A stretch of 64,000 nt of DNA from Catenulispora sp. MAP5-51 (GTDB lineage: Bacteria > Actinomycetota > Actinomycetes > Streptomycetales > Catenulisporaceae), in the NCBI RefSeq assembly GCF_041261205.1, contig NZ_JBGCCH010000037.1, positions 1 through 64,000 on the forward strand, read 5' to 3'. Position numbers and translations under genes: made by a program. Under the pieces are notes generated by a model, which did not search any database, was not told the DNA's origin, and saw only the letters and a program-made list of their open reading frames with translations. The first letter of the stretch is position 1. Every line of letters begins with the position of its first letter. Of the stretch, positions 1-7,788 are shown piece by piece.

Positions 1-400
1 GGGCGATCCGACTTGATACCACCGGACCGGTCTGCTTCCGTAAGGCGACGATGCGACGGGGAATCCGGGACAGAGGCGACCACAAGCAACAACCGGCAGC
101 CGACTACGCGGCCCCCACTCCCCGGAGCGAGGCCGCTCGCCGCGCAGGCGCCGCCGGAGGCGCTCTTCAGGCTCTTGACCTTGCCCTTGACCTTCGCAGT
201 TGCCCTTGACTGTCGCAGTAGAGCCGCCCACCTGCCCACACCACCACCGCCCCGCGAAACCAGCACGACCCCCGACCCGCGCCACCAACGGATCCCGCAA
301 ACCCTGCGCGAAGCCGTAAAAAGCCCCTAAAACCCACCACCCAACCGCACCAACACCCCCACCCCGACCCACGCATAAGCCGGGCGCCCGAAAAACCGCA
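1..400. other. Left-edge intergenic stretch, no gene seen
   Basis: I see no convincing gene here. Both strands give only short Arg/Pro- or Gly/Trp-rich reading frames typical of GC-rich noise. Around 172-222 there are imperfect direct repeats built on cttgac, and 240-370 is strongly C-rich on the plus strand. Confidence 0.6.
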
Positions 401-433
401 GCCCCACGACCCGAGGGGGGTGGGTCGTGGGGC
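401..433. terminator. Perfect 12-bp hairpin, likely terminator of the DUF1062 gene
   Basis: Positions 401-412 (gccccacgaccc) pair perfectly with 422-433, leaving a 9-nt loop. The hairpin lies 20 nt beyond the stop codon of the minus-strand gene that ends at 453. No T-tract is obvious, which is common in actinomycete terminators. Confidence 0.7.
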
Positions 434-452
434 CGCGGGGCTCGTGGGTGGA

Positions 453-1001
453 CTACCGCTTGAGCGTGAAGGCGAAGTCGCTGGAAACCTTGCCGCTCAG
501 CTTGACCGTCGAGACGATCTTCCCGTCCGCGATCAGCCGGTCCACCTCGCTGCGCGACATACCGCAGCCTTCTGCTATCAATCGTACCGGACGTACCGGG
601 ATCTGCGCCGCGAAACGGACCGAGACGTCGACAGCCTCGCGGCGACTCTGATCAGACGCAGACTCGCCGGTGTTCAGGCGCCAGTCCCAGTCCAGCGCGA
701 CGCGGTTGCGGTGCCGGACGCCGGGGTCCTGCAGCAGTTCGGCGGCCAGGCCGGCGTCGTTGTCGTGCATCCGCTCCAGCACCTCGGTGCGGATGGAGCG
801 CACGTTGATCCGTTCCATGACCGTCAGCTTCGTGGTCTCCCCGCACCCGGTGCACAGCGCCAGGAGCCAGACGTCGAGGAGCTTGTGGTTGGCGTTGACG
901 CGGAACTTGCCGCTCGTCCGGAAGGTCTGGGACCCGCACACGTGACAGGTGCGGCGGATGAGCGGAAGGCCGACCGGTTCGATCACCCATTTATCGGGCA
1001 C
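453..1001 (-). CDS. DUF1062 family protein
   Basis: The roughly 182-residue product matches the DUF1062 pattern. It starts with a WVIEPVGLPLIRR stretch, then a CHVCG knuckle, an FRVNANHKLLDVWLL block and a second CTGCG knuckle. The two CxxC pairs suggest a small zinc ribbon, and the C-terminal part (EGCGMSRSEVDRLIADGKI) resembles an S4-like or HTH-like segment. I chose the GTG at 1001 because family members begin just before the conserved Trp and an AAGGTG-like site precedes it. An upstream GTG at 1070 is the alternative. The function is unknown. It is transcribed away from the biosynthetic operon and probably marks the left edge of the cluster. Confidence 0.7.
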   Translation of the reverse strand: MPDKWVIEPVGLPLIRRTCHVCGSQTFRTSGKFRVNANHKLLDVWLLALCTGCGETTKLTVMERINVRSIRTEVLERMHDNDAGLAAELLQDPGVRHRNRVALDWDWRLNTGESASDQSRREAVDVSVRFAAQIPVRPVRLIAEGCGMSRSEVDRLIADGKIVSTVKLSGKVSSDFAFTLKR

Positions 1002-1221
1002 GGAAATACACCTTGTTCCAGTAACCAACTTGTTTACCTCGAAGGCTACGAAGAACTCCGCGTCCGGCACGTCAGCGTCAAGTTGATCCGCTTCTACGCA
1101 TCACGTTGACGTCCGCCGTCCGCGGGTAAGCGTCCTGCTTACCGCCGTCAATCCCCCATGCCCTTCGATATCCGTTTGTCGCGGACGCCGACCACGCGGA
1201 CCGGCCCGTAATCTCGCTGGC

Positions 1222-2253
1222 ATGGTGCGAGTGACAGTGGCCGGTGCGGCCGGCTATATCGGTGGCGAATTGCTGCGGCTGCTCCTGGGACATCCCGACA
1301 TCGAAGTGGTGGGCGCAGTCTCCTCCCGTTTCCCGGGAAAGCGAATAGACAGCGTGCACCCGAATCTGCGTTCCGCCACCGATCTGTCGTTCTGTGCGGC
1401 CGAGGAGGTGCCGGAAAGCGATGCCGTCTTCTTGGCGCTCCCGCACCGGGTGGCGATGACGCAGATAGACCGGTGGCGGGAGCGGTCGAAGCTCGTCATC
1501 GACATGACCGGAGACTTCCGGCTCGACGACACCGACGTCTTCGAGCGCTACTACGGCGAGGAGCACCAGGCCCCGCATTTGCTGAACGAGTTCACGCCCG
1601 GCCTGCCCGAGCTGTACCGCGACCGGCTGCGCACCGCGGACCTGATCAGCGTTCCCGGCTGCATGGCCACCGCCGGCGTGCTCGCGCTGTACGCCTTGGT
1701 GGCGCACGATCTGATCGACCTGGAGCAGGGAGCGCAGTTCGACGCCCGCACCGGCTCCAGCGGCTCGGGCGCGACGGCCGGTCCGGCCAACCTGCACGCC
1801 GAGCGCAGCGGCGCGATGCGCGTGTTCGCGCCCACCCGCCACCGGCACGAGGCGGAGATCTCCCGCCACCTGGGCCTGTCCGCCGCCATGACGGCCACCG
1901 GCATCGAGGCGGTCCGCGGGGCGCAGACCATCTGCCACGCGACCCTGCGCGCCGGGGCGGACATCAAGGAAGTACGCCGGGCCTTCCGCCGGCAGTACGC
2001 CGACGAGCCCTTCGTCCGCATCGTCGCGCACCAGCGCGGCATCCACCGCTACCCGGACCCGAAGATCCTGCTCGGATCCAACTACTGCGACGTCGGCTTC
2101 GCCGTGGACGAGGACACCGGCCGGCTGACCACCATCGCGGCCCTGGACAACCTCGTCAAGGGCGGCGCCGGCAACGCGCTGCAATGCCTCAACATCCGCC
2201 TGGGCCTGCCCGAGACCCTCGGCCTCACCTTTCCGGGCCTGCATCCGCTCTAA
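1222..2253 (+). CDS. ArgC/LysY-like N-acyl-gamma-glutamyl/aminoadipyl-phosphate reductase
   Basis: This 343-residue NAD(P)-dependent semialdehyde dehydrogenase has an N-terminal Rossmann motif (GAAGYIGGELLRLL), the catalytic cysteine in SVPGCMATAG and a conserved GSSGSG loop. The PGCMATA version resembles LysY, which acts on LysW-linked aminoadipyl or glutamyl phosphate, more than housekeeping ArgC. It is first in a five-gene plus-strand operon and is followed 37 nt later by the matching kinase, so the pair should reduce a side-chain carboxylate to an aldehyde. Which amino acid is used, and whether it is carrier-bound, cannot be read from the sequence. No LysW-type carrier gene is visible in the window. 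The ATG start has only a weak ribosome-binding site. Confidence 0.8.
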   Translation: MVRVTVAGAAGYIGGELLRLLLGHPDIEVVGAVSSRFPGKRIDSVHPNLRSATDLSFCAAEEVPESDAVFLALPHRVAMTQIDRWRERSKLVIDMTGDFRLDDTDVFERYYGEEHQAPHLLNEFTPGLPELYRDRLRTADLISVPGCMATAGVLALYALVAHDLIDLEQGAQFDARTGSSGSGATAGPANLHAERSGAMRVFAPTRHRHEAEISRHLGLSAAMTATGIEAVRGAQTICHATLRAGADIKEVRRAFRRQYADEPFVRIVAHQRGIHRYPDPKILLGSNYCDVGFAVDEDTGRLTTIAALDNLVKGGAGNALQCLNIRLGLPETLGLTFPGLHPL

Positions 2254-2290
2254 ACCGGCGAACCGAGCCGAACACGGGAGGCAAGACACC

Positions 2291-3163
2291 GTGACCCGCA
2301 AACCGCTGACCGTCGTCAAGTGCGGCGGCAATCCCGCCGTGGACGCCGCGAGTATCTGCGCCGACATCGCCCGCCTCGTCCACGAAGACCACTCCGTCGT
2401 GCTGGTGCACGGCGGTTCCGGCGAGATCGGGCGGCTGGCCGGCCGGCTCGGTGTGCCGCAGCGCACCCTCGTCGCGCCGGACAACGTGTCCACCCGGTAC
2501 ACCGACCCCGACACCCTCGAAGTCGTCGTCCTCGCGCTGGCCGGCGCGGTCAAGCCCAAGCTCGTGGCCGAGCTGGCGCGGCACCGGGTGCCCGCGGTCG
2601 GCCTGACCGGCATGGACTGCCGCATGCTCCGGGCCCGGCGCAAGTCCGCCGTCCGCTCCGTCGTCGACGGCCGCACCGTGCTGGTCCGGAACAACCACAG
2701 CGGCCGGATCACCACGGTGGACACCGGCCTGCCCCGGACCCTCCTGCACGCCGGCTACGTCCCGGTGATCTCGCCGCCCGCCATCGACGAGCACGACCAG
2801 GCGGTCAACGTCGACGCCGACCGGGCCGCGGCCGCGCTGGCCGCCGCCCTCGGCGCCCGGGAACTGCTGCTGCTCACCGGCGCACCCGGCGTTCTCGCCG
2901 ACCCCGACGACCCCGGCAGCGTGCAGAGCAGCGTCCTGATTTCCCCCACCGGCGCACCCGACCCGTCGGCCAGAGGCGGCATGGCGCTGAAGCTGATCGC
3001 CGCCCGCGAGGCGCTCGCCGGCGGAGTCGGCACCGTCCGCATCGCCGACGGCCGCGTCCCCGAACCCGTCAGCCGAACACTCGCCGGAGCCGGCACCACG
3101 GTGCACCTGGCCCGCGCGGAAACGCCGATTCACAGCTCACGCGAAAGGGAGATCCGCATATGA
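2291..3163 (+). CDS. ArgB/LysZ-like amino-acid kinase
   Basis: A 290-residue member of the amino-acid kinase family. It has the N-terminal KCGGNP motif, the VLVHGGSGE nucleotide loop and the late DADRAAAALAAAL block with a GGMALKL phosphate-binding segment. It should phosphorylate the side-chain carboxylate that the upstream reductase then reduces. The sequence fits LysZ/ArgB in general, and the LysY-like partner favours LysZ. The normally conserved K-x-GG-x and HGGG motifs are both slightly altered (CGGN, HGGSG). It has a GTG start with GGGAGG nine bases upstream. The stop overlaps the next ATG by four bases (ATGA), indicating translational coupling to the APS kinase gene. Confidence 0.8.
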   Translation: MTRKPLTVVKCGGNPAVDAASICADIARLVHEDHSVVLVHGGSGEIGRLAGRLGVPQRTLVAPDNVSTRYTDPDTLEVVVLALAGAVKPKLVAELARHRVPAVGLTGMDCRMLRARRKSAVRSVVDGRTVLVRNNHSGRITTVDTGLPRTLLHAGYVPVISPPAIDEHDQAVNVDADRAAAALAAALGARELLLLTGAPGVLADPDDPGSVQSSVLISPTGAPDPSARGGMALKLIAAREALAGGVGTVRIADGRVPEPVSRTLAGAGTTVHLARAETPIHSSREREIRI

Positions 3164-3723
3164 CCGCGACGAATGGCACGCCGGCCCCATGGCGAGGAGG
3201 CACGGTCTGGCTGACCGGGCTGCCCAGCGCCGGCAAGAGCACCATAGCGGTCGGTCTGGCCGAGTCCCTGCGCAGCGCCGGACACCGGGTCCAGGTGCTC
3301 GACGGGGACGAGGTACGGGCCGCCCTCTCCCCCGACCTGGGGTTCTCGAAGGAGGACCGGGACACCAGCGTGCGCCGGATCGGCTACGTGGCCGAACTGC
3401 TCGCCGAGCACGGCGTCACCGTGCTGGTCCCGGTCATCGCCCCGTACGCGATGTCGCGCGAAGCAGTACGGGACCGGCACGCGGCGCGCGGCGTGCCCTA
3501 CCTGGAGGTGCACATCGCGACTCCGGTGGAGACCTGCGCCGACCGGGACGTGAAGGGCCTCTACGCCCGCCAGGCCGCCGGCCAGATCAGCGGTCTGACA
3601 GGCGCGGACGACCCCTACGAGATCCCGGTCGACCCCGACCTGCGGATCCACACGCAGCACCAGACAGTCCAGGAGTCGGTCCGGAAGGTGCGGGCGCTGC
3701 TCACGGCGCGAGGCCTGTCGTGA
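3160..3723 (+). CDS. cysC: Adenylylsulfate (APS) kinase
   Basis: This 187-residue enzyme phosphorylates APS to PAPS, the universal sulfuryl donor. The Walker A motif GLPSAGKST lies near residue 20, followed by DGDEVR, the PVIAPYAMSR segment and the APS-kinase signature near DVKGLYARQAAGQISGLTG. Its length is normal for a stand-alone CysC. It overlaps the upstream kinase and the downstream cysD by four bases each, so one transcript makes the whole sulfate-activation set. Having CysC, CysD and CysN together inside a biosynthetic operon suggests dedicated PAPS supply, but no sulfotransferase was recognised in the window. Confidence 0.93.
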   Translation: MTATNGTPAPWRGGTVWLTGLPSAGKSTIAVGLAESLRSAGHRVQVLDGDEVRAALSPDLGFSKEDRDTSVRRIGYVAELLAEHGVTVLVPVIAPYAMSREAVRDRHAARGVPYLEVHIATPVETCADRDVKGLYARQAAGQISGLTGADDPYEIPVDPDLRIHTQHQTVQESVRKVRALLTARGLS

Positions 3724-4721
3724 CCGGCCTCAGGTGGGCGACGACCAACGGCAGAAAAGGCACACGGACTACCGCCGCGACCGCCGCGAGCGCCGCCCGC
3801 TCCCGCCACCCCGCCCGCCCGCCACGGCTGACCCACCTCGACGCACTCGAGTCCGAGGCGGTACACGTATTCCGGGAGGCCGCGGCCGAGTTCGAGCGCC
3901 CGGTGCTGCTGTTCTCCGGCGGCAAGGACTCGATCGTGATGCTGCACCTGGCCGCCAAGGCCTTCTGGCCGGCCCGGGTACCGTTCGGGCTGCTGCATGT
4001 GGACACCGGCCACAACTTCCCCGAGGTCCTGAAGTTCCGCGACCACGCCGTCGCCGAGGCCGCGGTACGTCTGGAGGTCGCCCGGGTCCAGGACTACATC
4101 GACGACGGACGGCTGCGCGAACGCGCCGACGGTACGCGCAATCCCCTCCAGACCGTGCCGCTGCTGGACGCCATCAACACGCACCGCTTCGACGCCGTCT
4201 TCGGCGGCGGCCGCCGCGACGAGGAGAAGGCCCGGGCCAAGGAACGGGTCTTCTCACTGCGCGACGAGTTCGGCCAATGGGACCCGCGACGTCAGCGCCC
4301 TGAGTTGTGGTCCCTGTACAACGGCCGCCACCGCCCGGGCGAGCACGTGCGGGTCTTCCCCCTGAGCAACTTCACCGAGCTGGACGTCTGGCAGTACATC
4401 GAGCGCGAGCAGATCGAGCTGCCCTCGATCTACTTCGCGCACCGCCGCGAGGTGTTCCGGCGCGGGGGCATGTGGCTCACCGCCGGCGACTGGGGCGGCC
4501 CGAAGCCGGACGAGCTGGAGACCGTCCAGACGCGCAGCGTGCGATACCGGACGGTCGGCGACATGTCCTGCACCGGCGCCGTGGACTCGCACGCCGAGAC
4601 GGTGCCGGAGATCATCGCGGAGATCGCCGCCTCGACGCTGACCGAGCGCGGCGCCACCCGGGCCGACGACAAGCTGTCCGAAGCCGCCATGGAAGATCGC
4701 AAGCGCGAGGGGTATTTCTAG
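3720..4721 (+). CDS. cysD: Sulfate adenylyltransferase subunit 2
   Basis: The 333-residue catalytic subunit of ATP sulfurylase belongs to the PAPS-reductase/N-type ATP pyrophosphatase superfamily. It carries the PP-loop LFSGGKDSIVML, HVDTGHNFPEVL and the conserved GGGRRDEEKARAKER and DPRRQRPELW blocks. The C-terminus ends in DRKREGYF, typical of CysD. The first 40 residues are an Ala/Arg/Thr-rich extension before the family start (LTHLDALESEAVHVFREAAAE). The GTG at 3720 overlaps the cysC stop (GTGA), but a later start is possible. It works with CysN, which follows immediately. Confidence 0.93.
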   Translation: MTGLRWATTNGRKGTRTTAATAASAARSRHPARPPRLTHLDALESEAVHVFREAAAEFERPVLLFSGGKDSIVMLHLAAKAFWPARVPFGLLHVDTGHNFPEVLKFRDHAVAEAAVRLEVARVQDYIDDGRLRERADGTRNPLQTVPLLDAINTHRFDAVFGGGRRDEEKARAKERVFSLRDEFGQWDPRRQRPELWSLYNGRHRPGEHVRVFPLSNFTELDVWQYIEREQIELPSIYFAHRREVFRRGGMWLTAGDWGGPKPDELETVQTRSVRYRTVGDMSCTGAVDSHAETVPEIIAEIAASTLTERGATRADDKLSEAAMEDRKREGYF

Positions 4722-6065
4722 ATGCACACACCTACGGCGCAGCCGGTGTCCAAGAACGCGGACGTCATGCAGCCCACGACACAGCCGGGATCGCTCCTGC
4801 GCCTGGCCACGGCCGGCTCGGTCGACGACGGCAAGTCCACCCTCGTGGGCCGCCTGCTGCACGACTCCAAGCAGGTCTTCGCCGACCAACTCGACGCCGT
4901 CGAACGCGTCTCGCGCGAGCGCGGCCTGGACGGCGCGGACCTCGCACTGCTGACCGACGGACTGCGAGCCGAACGCGAACAGGGCATCACCATCGATGTC
5001 GCCTACCGCTACTTCGCCACACCCCGCCGCCGCTTCATCCTCGCCGACACCCCCGGACACGTGCAGTACACCCGCAACATGGTCACCGGCGCCTCGACAG
5101 CGCAGCTGGCCGTGGTTCTCGTGGACGCGCGCCACGGCGTGGTCGAGCAAACCCGCCGCCACGCCGCGGTCGCCGCACTCCTTGGCGTCCCGCACGTGGT
5201 GCTGGCCGTCAACAAGATGGACCTGGCCGACTACGCCGAGGAGGTCTTCGCACCGATCGCCGACGAGTTCGCCGACTACAGCCGCGCACTGGGCATCCGC
5301 GAGGTCACGGCGATCCCCATCAGCGCACTCCGCGGCGACAACGTGGTGGAGCCCTCCGGCCACATCGACTGGTATTCGGGCCCGACACTGCTGGAGCACC
5401 TGGAGACCGTCGACGTGGACGCCGACCAACCGGGCTCAGCGGCACGAATGCCGGTGCAGTACGTACTACGGCCGCAGAGTCCTGACTTCCGCGACTACCG
5501 CGGCTACGCCGGCCAGGTCACGGCAGGCACGTTCGCCCCGGGCGACGAGGTACTGGTACTCCCGTCAGGCCGCCGCACATCGGTCGCCGGCATCGACCGC
5601 CTCGGCACCCGGGACGTCAGCCTGGCCCACGCGGGCCAGTCGGTAACCCTGCGCCTGACCGACGACGTGGACGTCGCACGCGGCGACATCATCGCCGCGG
5701 CCGACCAGCCCCCGCGCGTAACGCGCGAGCTGTCGGCGACCGTCTGCCACCTCGCCGACCGCCCGCTCCACGCCGGGGACCGAGTCCTGCTCCGCCATGG
5801 CACAGCGACGGTCAAGGCCCTGGTCGCCTCGCTCGACTCGGTACTGGACCTGCGAACACTGCGCCGCGAGCCAGGGCCGGAAGCCCTGCGAGCCAACGAC
5901 ATCGGCCGCGTACACCTGCGCACCGCCTCGCCCCTGCCCCTCGACGACTACGCCGAACACCGACGGACCGGCTCGTTCCTCCTGGTCGACGAGGCCGACG
6001 GAACGACGCTGACGGCGGGGATGGTGGGCGAACCGTTGGGAGGCGACACCGTGACAAAGCTCTGA
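4722..6065 (+). CDS. cysN: Sulfate adenylyltransferase subunit 1 (GTPase)
   Basis: The GTP-binding subunit of ATP sulfurylase couples GTP hydrolysis to APS synthesis. In the 447-residue protein the G1 motif is AGSVDDGKST, G2 includes REQGITIDVAYRYF, G3 is DTPGH and G4 is NKMD, followed by EF-Tu-like beta-barrel domains. There is no fused CysC domain, which agrees with the separate cysC upstream. The ATG begins directly after the cysD stop. It is the last gene of the plus-strand operon and is followed by strong hairpins. Confidence 0.93.
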   Translation: MHTPTAQPVSKNADVMQPTTQPGSLLRLATAGSVDDGKSTLVGRLLHDSKQVFADQLDAVERVSRERGLDGADLALLTDGLRAEREQGITIDVAYRYFATPRRRFILADTPGHVQYTRNMVTGASTAQLAVVLVDARHGVVEQTRRHAAVAALLGVPHVVLAVNKMDLADYAEEVFAPIADEFADYSRALGIREVTAIPISALRGDNVVEPSGHIDWYSGPTLLEHLETVDVDADQPGSAARMPVQYVLRPQSPDFRDYRGYAGQVTAGTFAPGDEVLVLPSGRRTSVAGIDRLGTRDVSLAHAGQSVTLRLTDDVDVARGDIIAAADQPPRVTRELSATVCHLADRPLHAGDRVLLRHGTATVKALVASLDSVLDLRTLRREPGPEALRANDIGRVHLRTASPLPLDDYAEHRRTGSFLLVDEADGTTLTAGMVGEPLGGDTVTKL

Positions 6066-6082
6066 GACTCCCCTCCACCGGG

Positions 6083-6114
6083 ACACCCGCTCAGCCGATC
6101 GGCTGGGCGGGTGT
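6083..6114. terminator. Hairpin after cysN
   Basis: Positions 6083-6096 pair with 6101-6114 around a gatc loop, giving 14 bp with one G-T wobble, 18 nt after the cysN stop. It is a good candidate transcription terminator for the cys operon. Confidence 0.7.
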
Positions 6115-6127
6115 TCGCATGGGCGCT

Positions 6128-6167
6128 GCTCACCGCAGGCAAGCCATATGCTCACCGCAGGCAAGCC
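6128..6167. repeat. 18-nt direct repeat, two copies
   Basis: The 18-nt unit gctcaccgcaggcaagcc occurs at 6128-6145 and again at 6150-6167, separated by four bases, between the two convergent operons. It looks like a local duplication. No function is suggested. Confidence 0.8.
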
Positions 6168-6170
6168 AAA

Positions 6171-6193
6171 GCCCCCGGCGCGAAGCCGGGGGC
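6171..6193. terminator. Terminator hairpin between convergent operons
   Basis: Nine perfect base pairs (gcccccggc with gccgggggc) around a 5-nt loop, placed 18 nt from the stop of the minus-strand MFS gene. It probably terminates the long minus-strand biosynthetic operon. Confidence 0.75.
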
Positions 6194-6211
6194 GTTCGAA
6201 CAGTCGCCGCC

Positions 6212-7516
6212 TCACACTGCCGCGGCGGCAGCCTCCTGGGCTCCCTCCTCAGCTCCCTGCTCAACCGGCTCCACGAACGAGCCCCGCACCGCGAACGCGA
6301 TGGCCGACACCACGAGCATGACGACCACCACGCCGAGGAAGGCCGCGCGGGTGCCGGAGAGGTTCAGCACCAGTCCGCCGAGCTGCGCCCCGAGCGCGGC
6401 GCCGCCGATGGTCACGGTGATGGCCCAGGTGAAGGCCTCGGTGACGTAGTCCGCGCGGGCTGTGCGGGACACCAGGACGTACGAGATCGCGGTGGCCGGC
6501 GCCTCGATCATACCGAGGACGACCAGGGCCGCCGCCAGGGACCAGTTGTCCCAGGCGAAGAGCACCAGTGCGGAGGCCGCGCTGATGGCCAGCAGGCTGC
6601 CCGCAAAGACAAGCTCAGTGGGCCGCCGCAGCGTGCGGCTCCCGTACCACAAGCCGCCGATGATCCCCCCGACGCCCCACAAGGCGTAGACCAGCCCGAG
6701 ATCGTGGGCCGCCCCGTGCTGATCGACGAACGCGGGCACCTCGACGTTGTAGGCGCCGGTGGCGATACCCGCGACCAACAACACGACCAGCAGCCGGACC
6801 AGACCGCCGGACCGCAGGGCGCCGAGCGGGTCGCGCTTGCCGGTGGTGACCCCGTGCTCGCGCGCGGCCTGGCTGGTCGCGAAGCCGATCGCGCCGGCAC
6901 CGGTCATCACGCCGCCGATGATCAGCGCCAGGCCGGCGCTGCCGAAGAACAGCACCAGGCTGAACAGCAGCGGCCCGCCGATGATGTTGATCTCGCCGAG
7001 CACCGCCTCGATCGCCAGCCCGGCGCGCTCGCGGTCCCCCGACGCGCTGCGCCACAGGGAACGGATACAGCCGCTGATCGGCGGGATCGCGGCGCCGGCG
7101 ACGACGGTGCACACCAGCTGCACGGCGACGGCCTTCGCGGGAGCGGCCACAAAGCCGATCAGGGCCAGCGGATAGATGACGCCGGTGATGAGCAGCACCG
7201 GCGGCTGCCCATAGCGGTCCACGTAGCGCGCGACGAACGGCGCCAGGGCCGCGGTGCCCACGCTGTATCCGGCCAACAGCAGACCGGCCGCCAGGTAGCT
7301 CAGCCCGCGCGAGGCGGTGACGACCACCATGGCGACGCTGACCAGGTAGAGCGGGAACCGGCCGACCATGCTCCAGAACACCGGGGTACGCATGACCTTG
7401 TCGCGCACCACGGCCATGAGCGGGTTCCGCGTGGCCGCGGGTTCCGGGGGAACCGATTCCTCAGCCGCACCAGCAATCGGCACTTCCACAGACGTCGTAG
7501 ACGACACCCGGCTCAC
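6212..7516 (-). CDS. MFS transporter, probable product exporter
   Basis: This 434-residue integral membrane protein has about 12 hydrophobic segments and a typical MFS loop after the second helix (PFVARYVDRYG). The N-terminal ~30 residues and the Ala/Glu-rich C-terminus are cytoplasmic-looking. It is the last gene of the 13-gene minus-strand operon. Its GTG start overlaps the stop of the carrier-protein gene, so it is co-translated with biosynthetic enzymes and most likely exports the product or confers self-resistance. Substrate specificity cannot be read from the sequence. Confidence 0.85.
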   Translation of the reverse strand: MSRVSSTTSVEVPIAGAAEESVPPEPAATRNPLMAVVRDKVMRTPVFWSMVGRFPLYLVSVAMVVVTASRGLSYLAAGLLLAGYSVGTAALAPFVARYVDRYGQPPVLLITGVIYPLALIGFVAAPAKAVAVQLVCTVVAGAAIPPISGCIRSLWRSASGDRERAGLAIEAVLGEINIIGGPLLFSLVLFFGSAGLALIIGGVMTGAGAIGFATSQAAREHGVTTGKRDPLGALRSGGLVRLLVVLLVAGIATGAYNVEVPAFVDQHGAAHDLGLVYALWGVGGIIGGLWYGSRTLRRPTELVFAGSLLAISAASALVLFAWDNWSLAAALVVLGMIEAPATAISYVLVSRTARADYVTEAFTWAITVTIGGAALGAQLGGLVLNLSGTRAAFLGVVVVMLVVSAIAFAVRGSFVEPVEQGAEEGAQEAAAAAV

Positions 7517-7776
7517 CCCTCAGCCGTTCGTCGAGCGTCGATCAGGTCGGCGATCTCCACCACGGTCGACTCGCCGACCAGCTCGGCCACCGTCAGCTCG
7601 ACCGAGGTCGCCTTGAGGATGCTGAACTGCAGCGCGATCACCTGCACCGACACGGCGCCGAGCGCGCGCAGCGTCCGGGTGTCGATCTCTTCGGACTCGG
7701 GCACTCGCAGGACGTCCCGGATCATGACCCGCAGACGCGACAGCGTGGTCAGGCGGTTGTCGAGGGTCTTCTGCAC
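7513..7776 (-). CDS. Acyl carrier protein with unusual phosphopantetheine site (ACP1)
   Basis: An 87-residue carrier-protein-like protein. The expected D-S-L phosphopantetheine site is replaced by VSV in LGAVSVQVIALQF. The serine is kept, but both flanking residues differ. The start is a GTG preceded by AAGGAG eight bases upstream. It sits directly downstream of a KAS III-like gene, so the two probably act as a pair, with the KAS III homologue moving an acyl group to or from this carrier. Whether it is phosphopantetheinylated is uncertain because the Asp that Sfp/AcpS-type enzymes usually contact is missing. Confidence 0.7.
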   Translation of the reverse strand: MQKTLDNRLTTLSRLRVMIRDVLRVPESEEIDTRTLRALGAVSVQVIALQFSILKATSVELTVAELVGESTVVEIADLIDARRTAEG

Positions 7777-7788
7777 TTCGATGACTCC

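Noticed and set aside
167-376. Gly/Trp/Arg-rich 69-residue minus-strand frame
   Set aside because: The composition is typical of GC-rich noise, and it has no ribosome-binding site or context.
1078-2724. Long minus-strand open frame opposite the reductase and kinase genes
   Set aside because: It is a shadow of two strongly supported plus-strand genes, with His/Gly/Arg-rich composition and no family resemblance.
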